Source of the DNA: Chryseobacterium edaphi
GTDB taxonomy: Bacteria > Bacteroidota > Bacteroidia > Flavobacteriales > Weeksellaceae
Direction of reading: 5' to 3'
DNA: 64,000 bases
NCBI RefSeq assembly: GCF_025628985.1
Contig: NZ_JAOTEM010000002.1
Location: 62,001-126,000 of the forward strand
Position 1 is the first letter of the stretch. Each line of letters begins with the position of its first letter. Positions 26,381 to 35,089 of the stretch are shown here, piece by piece. The notes beneath the pieces are model-generated. The model did not search any database and had not been told where the DNA came from. It worked only from the letters and a program-made list of their open reading frames with translations. The translations under genes were made by a program, and so were the position numbers.

Positions 26381-26968
26381 TTATCTCGTTAAGATAATAT
26401 TATTTTCTTCCATGATTTTTCTTAGATTGATCAGTGCATAGCGAACCCGTCCTAAAGTGGTATTGATGCTCATATCTGTATGTTCTGCAATCTCTTTAAA
26501 ACTCAGTCCGTCGAAAAACCTGAGTTTTATCACCTCTTGCTGATTTTCCGGAAGAAACTGAAGCATTTTAAGCAAATCTTCTTGTATCTGCATACTTACC
26601 AGTTGATCTTCAATATTTTCTGAAGGCTCTCTGATCAAATCAAAAATAGAAAACTCATCGTTGTCGAAAGTAGTTTCCGAAACTTTTACATTTTTAGATT
26701 TAGCTCTGAAATGATCGATGATTAAGTTTTGGGCAATTCTTTTTGCCCAAAGAATAAATTTTCCTTCTTCATTATAACGCCCTTCTTTCAGCATGATGAT
26801 AATTTTGATAAAAGTATCCTGAAAAACATCGTTGGCCAAATCTTCATCATTTATTTTATACAGAATAAATGAAAAGAGGTCTTTCTGATGACGATGTATA
26901 AGGGTTGATAATGCTTCTTCGTCTCCTTTCTGGTAAAGAGATATTAATAGGCTATCTGTTGATTTCAT
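26381..26968 (-). CDS. ECF-type RNA polymerase sigma factor
   Basis: 195 residues. Region 2 spans about 10-80 (LIHRHQKDLFSFILYKINDE, DVFQDTFIKI, FILWAKRIAQNLIIDHFR), with the -10 recognition helix at the end. Region 4 spans 130-190 (LPENQQEVIKLRFFDGLSFK, then SINTTLGRVRYALINLRK), the helix-turn-helix for the -35 element. There is no region 3. No anti-sigma gene is adjacent; the only follower is a 44-codon frame. Target genes unknown. Confidence 0.92.
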   Translation of the reverse strand: MKSTDSLLISLYQKGDEEALSTLIHRHQKDLFSFILYKINDEDLANDVFQDTFIKIIIMLKEGRYNEEGKFILWAKRIAQNLIIDHFRAKSKNVKVSETTFDNDEFSIFDLIREPSENIEDQLVSMQIQEDLLKMLQFLPENQQEVIKLRFFDGLSFKEIAEHTDMSINTTLGRVRYALINLRKIMEENNIILTR

Positions 26969-27155
26969 GACTTTTCTTCTCAGTATTTACCTGTAGACTT
27001 ACAGTCTCCCAACATTCTGTTAGGTTTTTTGTCAGTTACAAGTTGTATTAGAGTAAAGTCTTATCGATAGGCATCAAATTATGTTGTAAATATAAATAAA
27101 ATTTTAATAACTATTAAATAATTATTAAATATATCAAAGAATTAGATAAAGAATA

Positions 27156-27647
27156 CTACTTAAACATGTCATGTAGGAACGCAGTAGGAATATTTAGTGT
27201 GAAATTAATATTTAAACCTTTCAATTCTTTTCCGTTTAATCGCGAGTCTGCAATTGAAAAAGCGTATCCTCCGGTCAAATCTAAAAGGCCAAATAAAGAA
27301 ACACCAATCTTTGGAGCAACATATTTATTGGTGCCTTCAACTCCTGCCAGAAAATAATAAGAATGTTTGAAGTCAACATTCTTTTGAAAATTCAACAAAA
27401 CATCGGCATTTACTTTCGGCATTATTGCAAATTCAGAATTAGCTGATCCCATCAATGCGGAAGCGCCTAATCGGTAAATAACATCATCAGTTTTTAAGAA
27501 AAGTAACTTTCCTCCTACTTCACCAAAACTTTGATTTTGATAAACATATCCCACATTCACCATTTTATGTATTGTAACTTGTGCTTTTGTAAGACCACTT
27601 AAAAAACAAATACACACAATTGCCACTAACCAACGAAAGTTCTTCAT
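27156..27647 (-). CDS. Exported protein, probable small outer-membrane barrel
   Basis: 163 residues. MKNFRWLVAIVCICFLSGLTKAQ is a Sec signal. The mature part shows alternating hydrophobic and polar strands (VNVGYVYQNQSFGEVGGKLL, MPKVNADVLLNFQKNVDF, KIGVSLFGLLDLTGGYAFSI) and ends LHDMFK, compatible with an eight-strand barrel. No named family recognised. It has its own spacer upstream of metK's terminator on the same strand. Confidence 0.7.
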   Translation of the reverse strand: MKNFRWLVAIVCICFLSGLTKAQVTIHKMVNVGYVYQNQSFGEVGGKLLFLKTDDVIYRLGASALMGSANSEFAIMPKVNADVLLNFQKNVDFKHSYYFLAGVEGTNKYVAPKIGVSLFGLLDLTGGYAFSIADSRLNGKELKGLNINFTLNIPTAFLHDMFK

Positions 27648-27677
27648 CCTAATTTATTTAAAACGTAAATTTAAAAA

Positions 27678-27710
27678 AAACTGCCTTATCTCATGAAGAT
27701 AAAGCAGTTT
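27678..27710 (-). terminator. metK terminator
   Basis: On the minus strand AAACTGCTTTATCT (27710-27697) pairs with AGATAAGGCAGTTT (27691-27678) around a 5-base loop, followed by a T run. It begins 20 bases after the metK stop. Confidence 0.85.
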
Positions 27711-27729
27711 AAATATCTAAAAGAAAAGA

Positions 27730-29010
27730 TTAAATTCCAAAAGCGGATTTAATTTCTTCTACTTTGTCTAATTTTTCCCATGTAAAGAACTCTAAACCTG
27801 TAAGAGTCAATTCATTTTTATGACCTTTATTGAAAGTTTTATCAGCAACAAAATGCTCTCTTCCCATGTGACCGTAAGAAGCTGTTTCCTGATAAATAGG
27901 ATTTCTCAACTTCAAGTTTTGCTCGATTGCGTAAGGTCTCAAATCGAAAATTGTAGAAACTTTTTTAGCAATTTCGCCGTCATTCAAACCAGTTCTTGAA
28001 GTTCCATATGTATTGATGTACAAACCACAAGGTTCAGCAACACCAATTGCATAAGATACCTGCACCAAAACCTCGTCTGCAACACCCGCAGCAACTAAAT
28101 TCTTAGCAATGTGTCTTGTTGCATATGCAGCACTTCTGTCAACTTTTGAAGGATCTTTTCCAGAGAAAGCACCACCACCGTGAGCTCCTTTTCCACCGTA
28201 AGTATCAACGATGATTTTTCTTCCTGTCAAACCGGTATCTCCGTGAGGACCTCCGATTACAAATTTTCCTGTAGGATTAATGTGATATTTGATTTGATCA
28301 TTGAACAAAGCTTTAATTTCCTCAGTCTGCAAAGCCACAACTCTAGGAATCAAAATATTTTTGATGTCTTCTCGGATTTTGTTCAGCATCTCTTCTTCAG
28401 CAGCGAAATCGTCATGCTGAGTAGAAACTACAATAGAATCTATTCTTACCGGTTTGTGATCGTCAGAATACTCAATTGTTACTTGAGATTTAGCATCAGG
28501 ACGAAGATATTTGATTTCAGAATCTTCTCTTCTGATTGCAGAAAGTTCTTTAAGAATGGTATGTGCCAAATCTAAAGCCAAAGGCATATAATTAGACGTC
28601 TCATTGGTTGCATAACCGAACATCATTCCCTGATCTCCTGCACCTTGAGCATTTGCTTTAGCTTCGAAAGATTCGTCATTTACAGCTCTGTCAACACCTT
28701 GATTAATGTCCGGAGATTGTTCATGAATTGCAGAAATTACTCCACAAGAGTCACCGTTGAACATATATTCACCTTTTGTATAACCAATTCCGTTGATTAC
28801 TTCTCTCGCGATCGTCTGAACGTCAAGATATGCATCAGATTTCACTTCACCAGCCAAAACAACCTGACCTGTAGTCACCAAAGTTTCGCAAGCTACCTTT
28901 GAAGTTTTATCGTATGCTAAAAAGTTATCGATTAATGCATCGGAAATCTGGTCGGCAATTTTATCTGGATGCCCTTCTGAAACTGATTCAGACGTAAATA
29001 AATAAGACAT
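27730..29010 (-). CDS. metK: S-adenosylmethionine synthetase
   Basis: 426 residues. [20 protein letters not shown] at 6-25 is the N-terminal signature with the substrate His; [12 protein letters not shown] is the methionine/ATP loop; [19 protein letters not shown] is the second signature with phosphate-binding Lys residues. It makes SAM from methionine and ATP in the cytoplasm. At about 426 residues it is some 40 longer than the E. coli enzyme, as usual in Bacteroidetes. A probable SAM-sensing RNA and a good promoter lie upstream, and a hairpin terminator follows, so it stands as a single-gene unit under feedback control. Confidence 0.97.
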   Translation of the reverse strand: MSYLFTSESVSEGHPDKIADQISDALIDNFLAYDKTSKVACETLVTTGQVVLAGEVKSDAYLDVQTIAREVINGIGYTKGEYMFNGDSCGVISAIHEQSPDINQGVDRAVNDESFEAKANAQGAGDQGMMFGYATNETSNYMPLALDLAHTILKELSAIRREDSEIKYLRPDAKSQVTIEYSDDHKPVRIDSIVVSTQHDDFAAEEEMLNKIREDIKNILIPRVVALQTEEIKALFNDQIKYHINPTGKFVIGGPHGDTGLTGRKIIVDTYGGKGAHGGGAFSGKDPSKVDRSAAYATRHIAKNLVAAGVADEVLVQVSYAIGVAEPCGLYINTYGTSRTGLNDGEIAKKVSTIFDLRPYAIEQNLKLRNPIYQETASYGHMGREHFVADKTFNKGHKNELTLTGLEFFTWEKLDKVEEIKSAFGI

Positions 29011-29081
29011 ATTATTCTTGTATTTTTAAAATTAAATGTAGAAGAAAAAAATGAATAATTGCCCAGAAAAAGCTAAAAAGA

Positions 29082-29140
29082 ATATCTGTTTTAGCATTTT
29101 TTTAGAGAGGTTGCAATCAGGTCAAATTTTTCCTCGTTAA
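29082..29140 (-). ncRNA. Probable SAM-II-like riboswitch upstream of metK
   Basis: Reading the minus strand from 29140: GAGG (29135-29132), AATTTGACC, then TGATTGCAACCTC (arm CCTC at 29110-29107), and AATGCTAAAACAG ending at 29086. The order stem arm, TTTrACC, ATTGCAA, stem arm, AATG-x-GCTAAAA follows the SAM-II (metA motif) consensus, and CTG (29120-29118) could pair with CAG (29088-29086) for the pseudoknot. The element sits between a strong promoter and the metK start, which encodes SAM synthesis. P1 is short and two loop bases differ from the consensus I remember, so covariance scoring would settle it. Confidence 0.6.
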
Positions 29141-29149
29141 TAACGTTGG

Positions 29150-29180
29150 CAAATTTAAGTACTATTTTCTTAATACTCAA
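29150..29180 (-). promoter_or_regulatory. metK promoter
   Basis: Minus-strand TAAATTTG at 29157-29150 (-7) with TTG at 29180-29178 (-33) and a 20-base spacer matches the Bacteroidetes consensus. Transcription would start near 29143, just ahead of the riboswitch-like element. Confidence 0.65.
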
Positions 29181-29230
29181 AACTTTTGCGTGGTATTTAT
29201 AATTTTCTTGAAATTAATGATTTATATCAA

Positions 29231-30181
29231 TTATTGAGGCTTGATGCTCACATAATCTTTAGGATTTTCATTGAAATTTAACTTAGCATTAAGTGAAGTC
29301 TTGATGAAAGCACCTAATTCGTCGATTATTTTTTGCTTAAAAGTAGGCTTATAATAAATAATGCTGATTTCTCTGTAAGGAAACGGCTTTTTAAATCTGA
29401 ATACTTTACCTTTTTGCTCTTCAGACAATTGATTTAAAGCCAATTCAGGTAAAATACTGATTCCACCAACTTTGTCAACCATATGAACTAAAGTCTGAAT
29501 ATTTGAAGCTAAAAATTCAAGATTTTTAGGTTTTAATCTGTTTTCTTTTAAATGACAAATATTTTCAAACTGATTTCTCAAACAGTTTCCTTCTTCCAAA
29601 AGCCATACTTTTTCGACATTCAATTCATCCGGAACGATAAATGTATTTTTCTTATTGGCTTCAGTATCCGAACTGTAAATCATCAGTTCTTCATTGAATA
29701 AGAAATCCTGATAAAATTCATTGGCATTATCATAAGGTGTAGAAATAATTCCCGCGTCCAATTCACCCGCTTTTAAAGCTTTGATGATATTATCAGTAGT
29801 CATTTCTTTTACGTTCATCAGAATTTTAGGGTTGTCTTCCAGAAAATGGAAAATTTCCGTTGGTAAAATAAATGAAGAAACCGTTGGAATAATTCCCAAA
29901 TTGATGGTTCCACCTAGAATATTATTTAATAAATTAGCTTTGTTTTTAAGCTCATTTACAGCCTCGATAATGACTTTTGCCTGATCTATGATCTGCAATC
30001 CCACATCTGTTGTACGAATCGGGTGAGTCGTTCTGTCAAAAACTTTTACATCCAGCTCATCTTCAAACTTCTGTATCATTGCACTTAATGTCGGCTGGGT
30101 TATAAAACAAGCCTGAGCAGCTTTACCAAAATGTTTATACTTATCTACAGCGATAAGATATTCCAATTGCTGAATGTTCAT
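29231..30181 (-). CDS. oxyR: OxyR-type peroxide-sensing LysR regulator
   Basis: 316 residues. The N-terminal winged helix-turn-helix covers 1-60 (FGKAAQACFITQPTLSAMIQ). The effector domain carries Cys200 in EEGNCLRNQ and Cys209 in ENICH, the same nine-residue spacing as the Cys199/Cys208 disulfide switch of E. coli OxyR, so it should sense hydrogen peroxide by disulfide formation. It is divergent from the catalase gene 131 bases away, its likely target. A promoter (TTG at 30230-30228, TATCTTTG at 30209-30202) lies just before its ATG. Confidence 0.93.
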   Translation of the reverse strand: MNIQQLEYLIAVDKYKHFGKAAQACFITQPTLSAMIQKFEDELDVKVFDRTTHPIRTTDVGLQIIDQAKVIIEAVNELKNKANLLNNILGGTINLGIIPTVSSFILPTEIFHFLEDNPKILMNVKEMTTDNIIKALKAGELDAGIISTPYDNANEFYQDFLFNEELMIYSSDTEANKKNTFIVPDELNVEKVWLLEEGNCLRNQFENICHLKENRLKPKNLEFLASNIQTLVHMVDKVGGISILPELALNQLSEEQKGKVFRFKKPFPYREISIIYYKPTFKQKIIDELGAFIKTSLNAKLNFNENPKDYVSIKPQ

Positions 30182-30201
30182 TTGATTAATATTATCTATG
30201 A

Positions 30202-30230
30202 CAAAGATATGACGTTTTTAGCACAACCAA
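30202..30230 (-). promoter_or_regulatory. oxyR promoter
   Basis: Minus-strand TTG at 30230-30228 and TATCTTTG at 30209-30202 with an 18-base spacer fit the Bacteroidetes consensus, with a start near 30195. It lies in the same short spacer as the catalase promoter, so one OxyR site could act on both. Confidence 0.6.
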
Positions 30231-30244
30231 TAAAAAATTTCTAC

Positions 30245-30252
30245 TAAATTTG
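30245..30252 (+). promoter_or_regulatory. Catalase promoter -7 box
   Basis: TAAATTTG matches TAnnTTTG and would start transcription near 30259, about 54 bases before the ATG. It lacks a clear -33 TTG, as expected for an activator-dependent promoter. Confidence 0.5.
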
Positions 30253-30312
30253 ATAATTATTAAGCTTAATTACAGCTTTTGAAAATTAGAAAATCAATCA
30301 AATTATAACTCT

Positions 30313-31800
30313 ATGGATTCTAAAAAATTAACGTCAAGCAGCGGTGCTCCGTATTTTGAGCATCAGGATTCTCAAACCGTTGGTTCGAGAGGTCCTGTTT
30401 TATTACAAGACTTTATTTTGCAGGAAAATCTTGCTCATTTCGTAAGAGAAAGAATTCCGGAAAGAATTGTACATGCTAAAGGAAGCGGTGCTTATGGGAA
30501 ATTTACTGTTACTCATGATATTTCACAATATACAAAAGCAAAACTTTTTTCACAGGTAGGAAATTCTTGTAAAATGTTTGCGCGTTTTTCTACCGTTGGC
30601 GGAGAAAAAGGAAGTGCAGATACAGCGAGAGACCCTCGAGGATTTGCCCTAAAATTTTATACTGAAGATGGAAACTGGGATTTGGTAGGTAACAATACAC
30701 CTGTTTTCTTTATTAAAGATGCTAAGAAATTCCCTGACTTTATTCATACTCAAAAAAGAGTTCCAAAGACTAATTTAAAAAGTCCGACAATGATGTGGGA
30801 CTTCTGGAGTTTAAATCCGGAATCACTTCATCAGGTTCTCATTTTGATGTCTGACAGAGGAACTCCTCACGGCTACAGACATATGCATGGCTTTGGTTCT
30901 CACACATTTTCGATGATTAATGAAAATAATCAGAGAACATGGGTGAAATTTCATTTTAAAACAAAACAGGGAATCAAAAATTTCAGCAACGAAGACGCTA
31001 CAAAAATGGCAGGAGAAAATCCGGACTTCGCTCAGGAAGATCTTTGTAATGCTATCGAAAATGGTGATTTTCCGAAATGGACGATGTATATACAGGTAAT
31101 GACCGAAGAGCAGGCAAAAGAATTCAGATGGAATCCTTTTGACATTACCAAAGTTTGGTTCCAGGGAGATTTTCCACTTATTGAAGTTGGCGAAATGGAA
31201 TTGAATGAAGTTCCAAATAATTTTTTTGCACACGTAGAACAATCTACATTCTCTCCAAGCAATCTGATCAACGGAATTAGCTTTTCACCTGACAAAATGC
31301 TTCAGGGAAGATTATTTTCTTATCCTGATGCTCACCGATACAGAGTTGGTGTAAACGCACATCAGCTTGAGGTAAACAGATGTCCGTTTGCTGTTAATAA
31401 TTATCAAAGAGATGGATTCATGGCAGATTCCAGTGAATATCAGGACAAGCCAAATTATCATCCGAACAGTTTTGACGATATACAGCCAGATTCCTCTTAC
31501 AAGAATTTCGAATATGAATTAGACAGCAATCATGTGGCAAACTATAACCGTAACGAAAATGATGATGATCACTACACTCAACCGGGATTACTGTACACGA
31601 AGGCAATGAATCAGGAGGATAGAGATCATTTGGTTAAAAATATTATTGATCATATGAGCGGGATTGACGGACCAAAAAAAGACGAAATTATCAACCGTCA
31701 GTTGTGCCATTTTTTCAGAGCAAATATTGAGCTTGGGATGAAGGTAGCTTCAGGTTTGCACATCAATATTGATTCAAATATGATGAATCATTCAAAATAA
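30313..31800 (+). CDS. katA: Monofunctional heme catalase (small-subunit clade)
   Basis: 495 residues. His54 in RIVHAKGSGAYG is the distal catalytic histidine, the RFSTVGGEKGSADTARDPRG block and NTPVFFIKD follow, and RLFSYPDAHRYRVG near residue 337 supplies the proximal tyrosine heme ligand. It breaks down hydrogen peroxide to water and oxygen. The length places it with small-subunit clade 3 catalases that also bind NADPH. It is divergent from OxyR, which should induce it, and ends at a strong terminator. Confidence 0.96.
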   Translation: MDSKKLTSSSGAPYFEHQDSQTVGSRGPVLLQDFILQENLAHFVRERIPERIVHAKGSGAYGKFTVTHDISQYTKAKLFSQVGNSCKMFARFSTVGGEKGSADTARDPRGFALKFYTEDGNWDLVGNNTPVFFIKDAKKFPDFIHTQKRVPKTNLKSPTMMWDFWSLNPESLHQVLILMSDRGTPHGYRHMHGFGSHTFSMINENNQRTWVKFHFKTKQGIKNFSNEDATKMAGENPDFAQEDLCNAIENGDFPKWTMYIQVMTEEQAKEFRWNPFDITKVWFQGDFPLIEVGEMELNEVPNNFFAHVEQSTFSPSNLINGISFSPDKMLQGRLFSYPDAHRYRVGVNAHQLEVNRCPFAVNNYQRDGFMADSSEYQDKPNYHPNSFDDIQPDSSYKNFEYELDSNHVANYNRNENDDDHYTQPGLLYTKAMNQEDRDHLVKNIIDHMSGIDGPKKDEIINRQLCHFFRANIELGMKVASGLHINIDSNMMNHSK

Positions 31801-31816
31801 ACTATTATAAATAAAC

Positions 31817-31850
31817 AAAAAAGGGAAAAAATTTAATTTTTTCCCTTTTT
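31817..31850 (+). terminator. Catalase terminator
   Basis: AAAAAAGGGAAAAAATT and AATTTTTTCCCTTTTTT form a long A/T-rich stem around a TA-containing centre, followed by a T run. Confidence 0.85.
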
Positions 31851-31899
31851 TTTGCAAAATAATTTTTAATTTGCAGGTTATTAAAGATATAGACGGGTA

Positions 31900-32667
31900 A
31901 TGAGCTACGAAAATATAATTGTAAGCAAAGAAGACAAGACTGCAATCATCACAATCAACAGACCTGAAAGTCTAAATGCATTGAATGCAAAGACAATAAA
32001 TGAAATCAGTTCTGCGTTAGATGAATTAGCATCCGATGCTGAGATTAGAGTTATTATATTAACAGGAAGCGGAGAAAAATCATTTGTAGCCGGAGCAGAC
32101 ATCAAAGAATTCAGTGATTTTGATCAGAAAAAAGCAGAAGAACTGGCAAGAAACGGGCACAACAATCTTTTCAACAAAATTGAAAATTTGTCTAAACCGG
32201 TAATTGCGGCAGTAAACGGGTTCGCTTTAGGAGGAGGATTAGAATTAGCAATGGCATGTCATATAAGATATGCATCTGAAAATGCTAAATTGGGTCTTCC
32301 CGAAGTTACATTAGGTTTGATTCCCGGATATGGAGGTACGCAAAGACTTCCGAAATTAGTAGGAAAAGGAATTGCCAACGAGATGATTTTCTCGGCAAAG
32401 ATGATTCCTGCGCAAAAAGCAAAAGAAATTGGTTTGGTAAATGAAGTTTACCTGATCGAAGAATTATTAGTCAAAACAAAAGAATTGGCTAAATTGATCA
32501 GCAACAATTCTCCGATGGCAATTTCCAAAGCAATACATGCAACCAATTTATCTGATACAGATAAAGGCTTTGAAACTGAAATCAAGTATTTCGGAGAGCT
32601 TTTTGAAATGGAAGATAAAAAAGAAGGAGTTTCAGCTTTTATTGAAAAAAGAAAGCCAAGCTTCTAA
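31900..32667 (+). CDS. Enoyl-CoA hydratase/isomerase (crotonase family)
   Basis: 255 residues. The oxyanion-hole segment SFVAGADIKEF is at 61-71, and both catalytic acids of true hydratases are present: Glu115 in GGGLELAMAC and Glu135 in LGLPEVTLGL, 20 residues apart as in rat hydratase. It adds water to trans-2-enoyl-CoA in fatty-acid or amino-acid breakdown. The two glutamates argue for a hydratase over an isomerase. It opens a run of same-strand genes but has a 40-base gap to the next one. Confidence 0.9.
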   Translation: MSYENIIVSKEDKTAIITINRPESLNALNAKTINEISSALDELASDAEIRVIILTGSGEKSFVAGADIKEFSDFDQKKAEELARNGHNNLFNKIENLSKPVIAAVNGFALGGGLELAMACHIRYASENAKLGLPEVTLGLIPGYGGTQRLPKLVGKGIANEMIFSAKMIPAQKAKEIGLVNEVYLIEELLVKTKELAKLISNNSPMAISKAIHATNLSDTDKGFETEIKYFGELFEMEDKKEGVSAFIEKRKPSF

Positions 32668-32708
32668 ATAAATATCATCACATCACAATTATTTCGAAAA
32701 AAGAATTG

Positions 32709-33134
32709 ATGCAGAAGATTAATAAGTTTGATAAAGCTTATCTAAAAATGGCTCTTGAATGGGCAAAACTTTCCTACTGTGAAAGAAAACAGGTAGGAGC
32801 TCTTATCGTAAAAGATAGGATGATTATTTCAGACGGTTACAATGGTACACCTTCTGGATCTGAAAATTGCTGTGAAGACGAAAACGGAAAAACACACTGG
32901 TACGTCTTACATGCAGAAGCAAATGCGATTCTGAAACTAGCCGGTTCTACACAATCAGCACGGAGAGCGACATTATATCTTACGCTCTCACCCTGCAAAG
33001 ACTGCAGCAAGCTGATCTTACAGGCAGGGATACAAAGACTCGTATACATCAATGCATATTCAGATAATGAAGGAATATCATTTTTACAAGATCATGGAAT
33101 AGAAATATTACAGGTTACAGAAAATGAATTATAA
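32709..33134 (+). CDS. Deoxycytidylate (dCMP) deaminase
   Basis: 141 residues from ATG 32709; the TTG directly before it is in frame but less likely. HAEANAI and SPCKDC are the zinc-binding and catalytic HAE...PCxxC motifs of the cytidine deaminase superfamily, and GYNGTPSG plus NCCEDE with extra cysteines match the ComEB/dCMP deaminase group. It converts dCMP to dUMP for thymidylate synthesis. It lies 18 bases upstream of xerD, in line. Confidence 0.9.
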   Translation: MQKINKFDKAYLKMALEWAKLSYCERKQVGALIVKDRMIISDGYNGTPSGSENCCEDENGKTHWYVLHAEANAILKLAGSTQSARRATLYLTLSPCKDCSKLILQAGIQRLVYINAYSDNEGISFLQDHGIEILQVTENEL

Positions 33135-33152
33135 TTAAAAAAACACAACACA

Positions 33153-34070
33153 ATGACTTGGGATGAAAAAATTAAAGATTTCGAAATTTTTCTTAGATTC
33201 GAAAGAAATTTCTCAGAAAACACCCTCGATGCCTACGTTAGAGACATCAAAAAACTAAAAGAATACGCAGAGGAAGACTTAGACAGCACTGGTCCTGACG
33301 TAATTTCGTACGACCATTTGCAGGAGTATATCTTCACATTATCCAAACAGAAATTCAGCGAAAGATCGCAAGCGAGATGGATCTCTTCTATCAAAGCCTT
33401 TTTCAGATTCCTGATGGAAGACGAGATTCGCGAAGACAATCCTTCATCATTACTTGAAGGTCCTAAGTTGGGACTCTACCTTCCTGATACTTTAAGTCTT
33501 TCCGATATTAATAAAATTATAGATGCTATAGACATCAGCTCGGATCTCGGACAAAGAAATCACTGTATCATAGAAGTATTGTACGGATGCGGATTGCGTG
33601 TTTCTGAACTGATTGATGTGAAAATTTCAAATATCAATTTTAAAGAAAATTACATTAAAGTTATCGGAAAAGGGAATAAAATCCGCTTTGTACCTTTAGC
33701 ACATTACACAGCTGATTTGCTTCAGGCTTACATAAAAGACGTACGGTCAAAAATCAAGATCAATAAAAAGCATGAAGATACTCTGTTTTTAAACAGTAGA
33801 GGAACTTCAATGTCAAGAGTGATCGTATTTCTTATCATTAAAGAACTTACAGACAAAGCTGGCGTAAGCAAGAAAATATCACCTCACACATTCAGACATT
33901 CATTTGCAACGCATTTGATGCAGAATGGTGCAGATCTTCGTTTTATCCAGGAAATGTTGGGACATTCAAGCATTACTACAACGCAGGTTTATACCCATCT
34001 TAAAACTGAAGAGCTTCGTGATGTTATTTTAACTTTCCATCCGCGAAATAAGACTAAAATTGTTGAATGA
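33153..34070 (+). CDS. xerD: Site-specific tyrosine recombinase XerD
   Basis: 305 residues. The N-terminal SAM-like domain covers 1-90 (FEIFLRFERNFSENTLDAYV). The catalytic domain has the arginine in GCGLRVSELI, HTFRH with the His/Arg pair, GHSSITTT and the tyrosine nucleophile in QVYTHLKTEE. With XerC it resolves chromosome dimers at dif during division. The complete catalytic set and a housekeeping neighbourhood argue against an integrase of a mobile element. It overlaps the NUDIX gene by 4 bases (ATGA). Confidence 0.93.
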   Translation: MTWDEKIKDFEIFLRFERNFSENTLDAYVRDIKKLKEYAEEDLDSTGPDVISYDHLQEYIFTLSKQKFSERSQARWISSIKAFFRFLMEDEIREDNPSSLLEGPKLGLYLPDTLSLSDINKIIDAIDISSDLGQRNHCIIEVLYGCGLRVSELIDVKISNINFKENYIKVIGKGNKIRFVPLAHYTADLLQAYIKDVRSKIKINKKHEDTLFLNSRGTSMSRVIVFLIIKELTDKAGVSKKISPHTFRHSFATHLMQNGADLRFIQEMLGHSSITTTQVYTHLKTEELRDVILTFHPRNKTKIVE

Positions 34071-34582
34071 AAATATTGAAATTTTGTCCTAATTGCGGCA
34101 AAGAATCATTGAATTGGGACGGTGAAAAAAAATGGAGCTGTCCCAATTGCAATTTCACCCTTTATAATAATGTTGCAGGAGCTGTTGCTGTAGTAATACG
34201 ATGCGGAGATGAAGTTTACCTGACCAAAAGAAATCAGGAACCTAAAAAGGGAAAGCTTGATTTGGCAGGAGGTTTTGTAGATCCGAAAGAAAGTGCGGAA
34301 CAAACTTGCAAACGAGAGCTTTTTGAAGAATTGCAGCTCGATATAGATATTAAAAATCTAAAATATCTCACAAGTCTTCCCAACGTTTATCAGTATAAAG
34401 AAATTGATTACAACACAGTTGATCTGTTTTATGAATATACTGTTTCAGAGAAATTTGAAGTAAGTTTAGCACTCTCAGAAATTTCGGAAACACACTGGAT
34501 TCCTCTAAGCGAAATCAATCTTGAAGATATTGCGTTTGATTCACAGAAAATATTTTTCAAAGAATATTTAAAGACTTTTTAA
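34067..34582 (+). CDS. NUDIX hydrolase with N-terminal zinc ribbon
   Basis: 171 residues. Cys7, Cys10, Cys25 and Cys28 (CPNC...CPNC) form a zinc ribbon, and GGFVDPKESAEQTC then KRELFEELQL is the NUDIX box with the catalytic REL..EE. The ribbon-plus-NUDIX layout resembles NudC/YfcD-like pyrophosphatases acting on nucleotide diphosphates or NAD-type substrates. The SQPWPF-like box of NudC is not evident, so I do not call NADH pyrophosphatase. Start overlaps the xerD stop. Confidence 0.88.
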   Translation: MKILKFCPNCGKESLNWDGEKKWSCPNCNFTLYNNVAGAVAVVIRCGDEVYLTKRNQEPKKGKLDLAGGFVDPKESAEQTCKRELFEELQLDIDIKNLKYLTSLPNVYQYKEIDYNTVDLFYEYTVSEKFEVSLALSEISETHWIPLSEINLEDIAFDSQKIFFKEYLKTF

Positions 34583-34586
34583 GCTA

Positions 34587-34626
34587 AAAAAACTCCCGCA
34601 TCTTTTGTAAATGTGGGAGTTTTTTT
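34587..34626. terminator. Bidirectional terminator after the NUDIX gene
   Basis: AAAAACTCCCGCAT and ATGTGGGAGTTTTT form a stem with one wobble pair around a 9-base loop, flanked by A and T runs, between convergent genes. Confidence 0.85.
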
Positions 34627-34630
34627 AAGT

Positions 34631-35089
34631 TTAATAAGATTTAGTTTTCAGAATTTCCTCAAAATATTTAACTAAAACGGTGCGTTCTGCTTCAGATAAA
34701 TTGGCATCATCATGATAAACGATATATGCGGGTAAAGGCATCGATTTATCTTTTAATGTCTGAACAGCTTTACTGAGCATACTTTCTTTTAAATCTTTAT
34801 TATAAGAGTTCCAAACCGAGAAATTAAGATGTTCGCGACCTTCATTGATGTGATCTTTAACAGACCATGAAAACGGCGCAATGTAGGCATACTCCGGATA
34901 AACCGTTTCATTTGAATGACAATCGTAACACGCATTCTTGAGTAATGTCACAACTTTGGATGGTGACTTTTTCACATCAATAAAATTGACTGATTTATCA
35001 ATCGGCTTGTTTGTTTTATCAATCGGAATAAACTGAATGATCGCAAAGGAAACAAAAATCCAGAAAACTACTTTTTTAAATGTTTTCAT
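34631..35089 (-). CDS. Heme-binding domain protein (single CxxCH)
   Basis: 152 residues. An N-terminal membrane anchor or signal (VVFWIFVSFAIIQF) is followed by a periplasmic domain with one covalent heme site CYDCHSNETVYP near residues 54-65 and a C-terminal helix with YIVYHDDANLSEAER. This matches the haem-binding domain family often found near cytochromes and Ig-like lipoproteins in Bacteroidetes. Redox role inferred. Its ATG overlaps the stop of the upstream gene by one base (TAATG), which implies coupling. Confidence 0.85.
   Translation of the reverse strand: MKTFKKVVFWIFVSFAIIQFIPIDKTNKPIDKSVNFIDVKKSPSKVVTLLKNACYDCHSNETVYPEYAYIAPFSWSVKDHINEGREHLNFSVWNSYNKDLKESMLSKAVQTLKDKSMPLPAYIVYHDDANLSEAERTVLVKYFEEILKTKSY

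Noticed and set aside
33153..34070. Tyrosine recombinase as a sign of a mobile element
   Set aside because: Length, motifs and housekeeping neighbours fit XerD; no attachment repeats or cargo genes are near.
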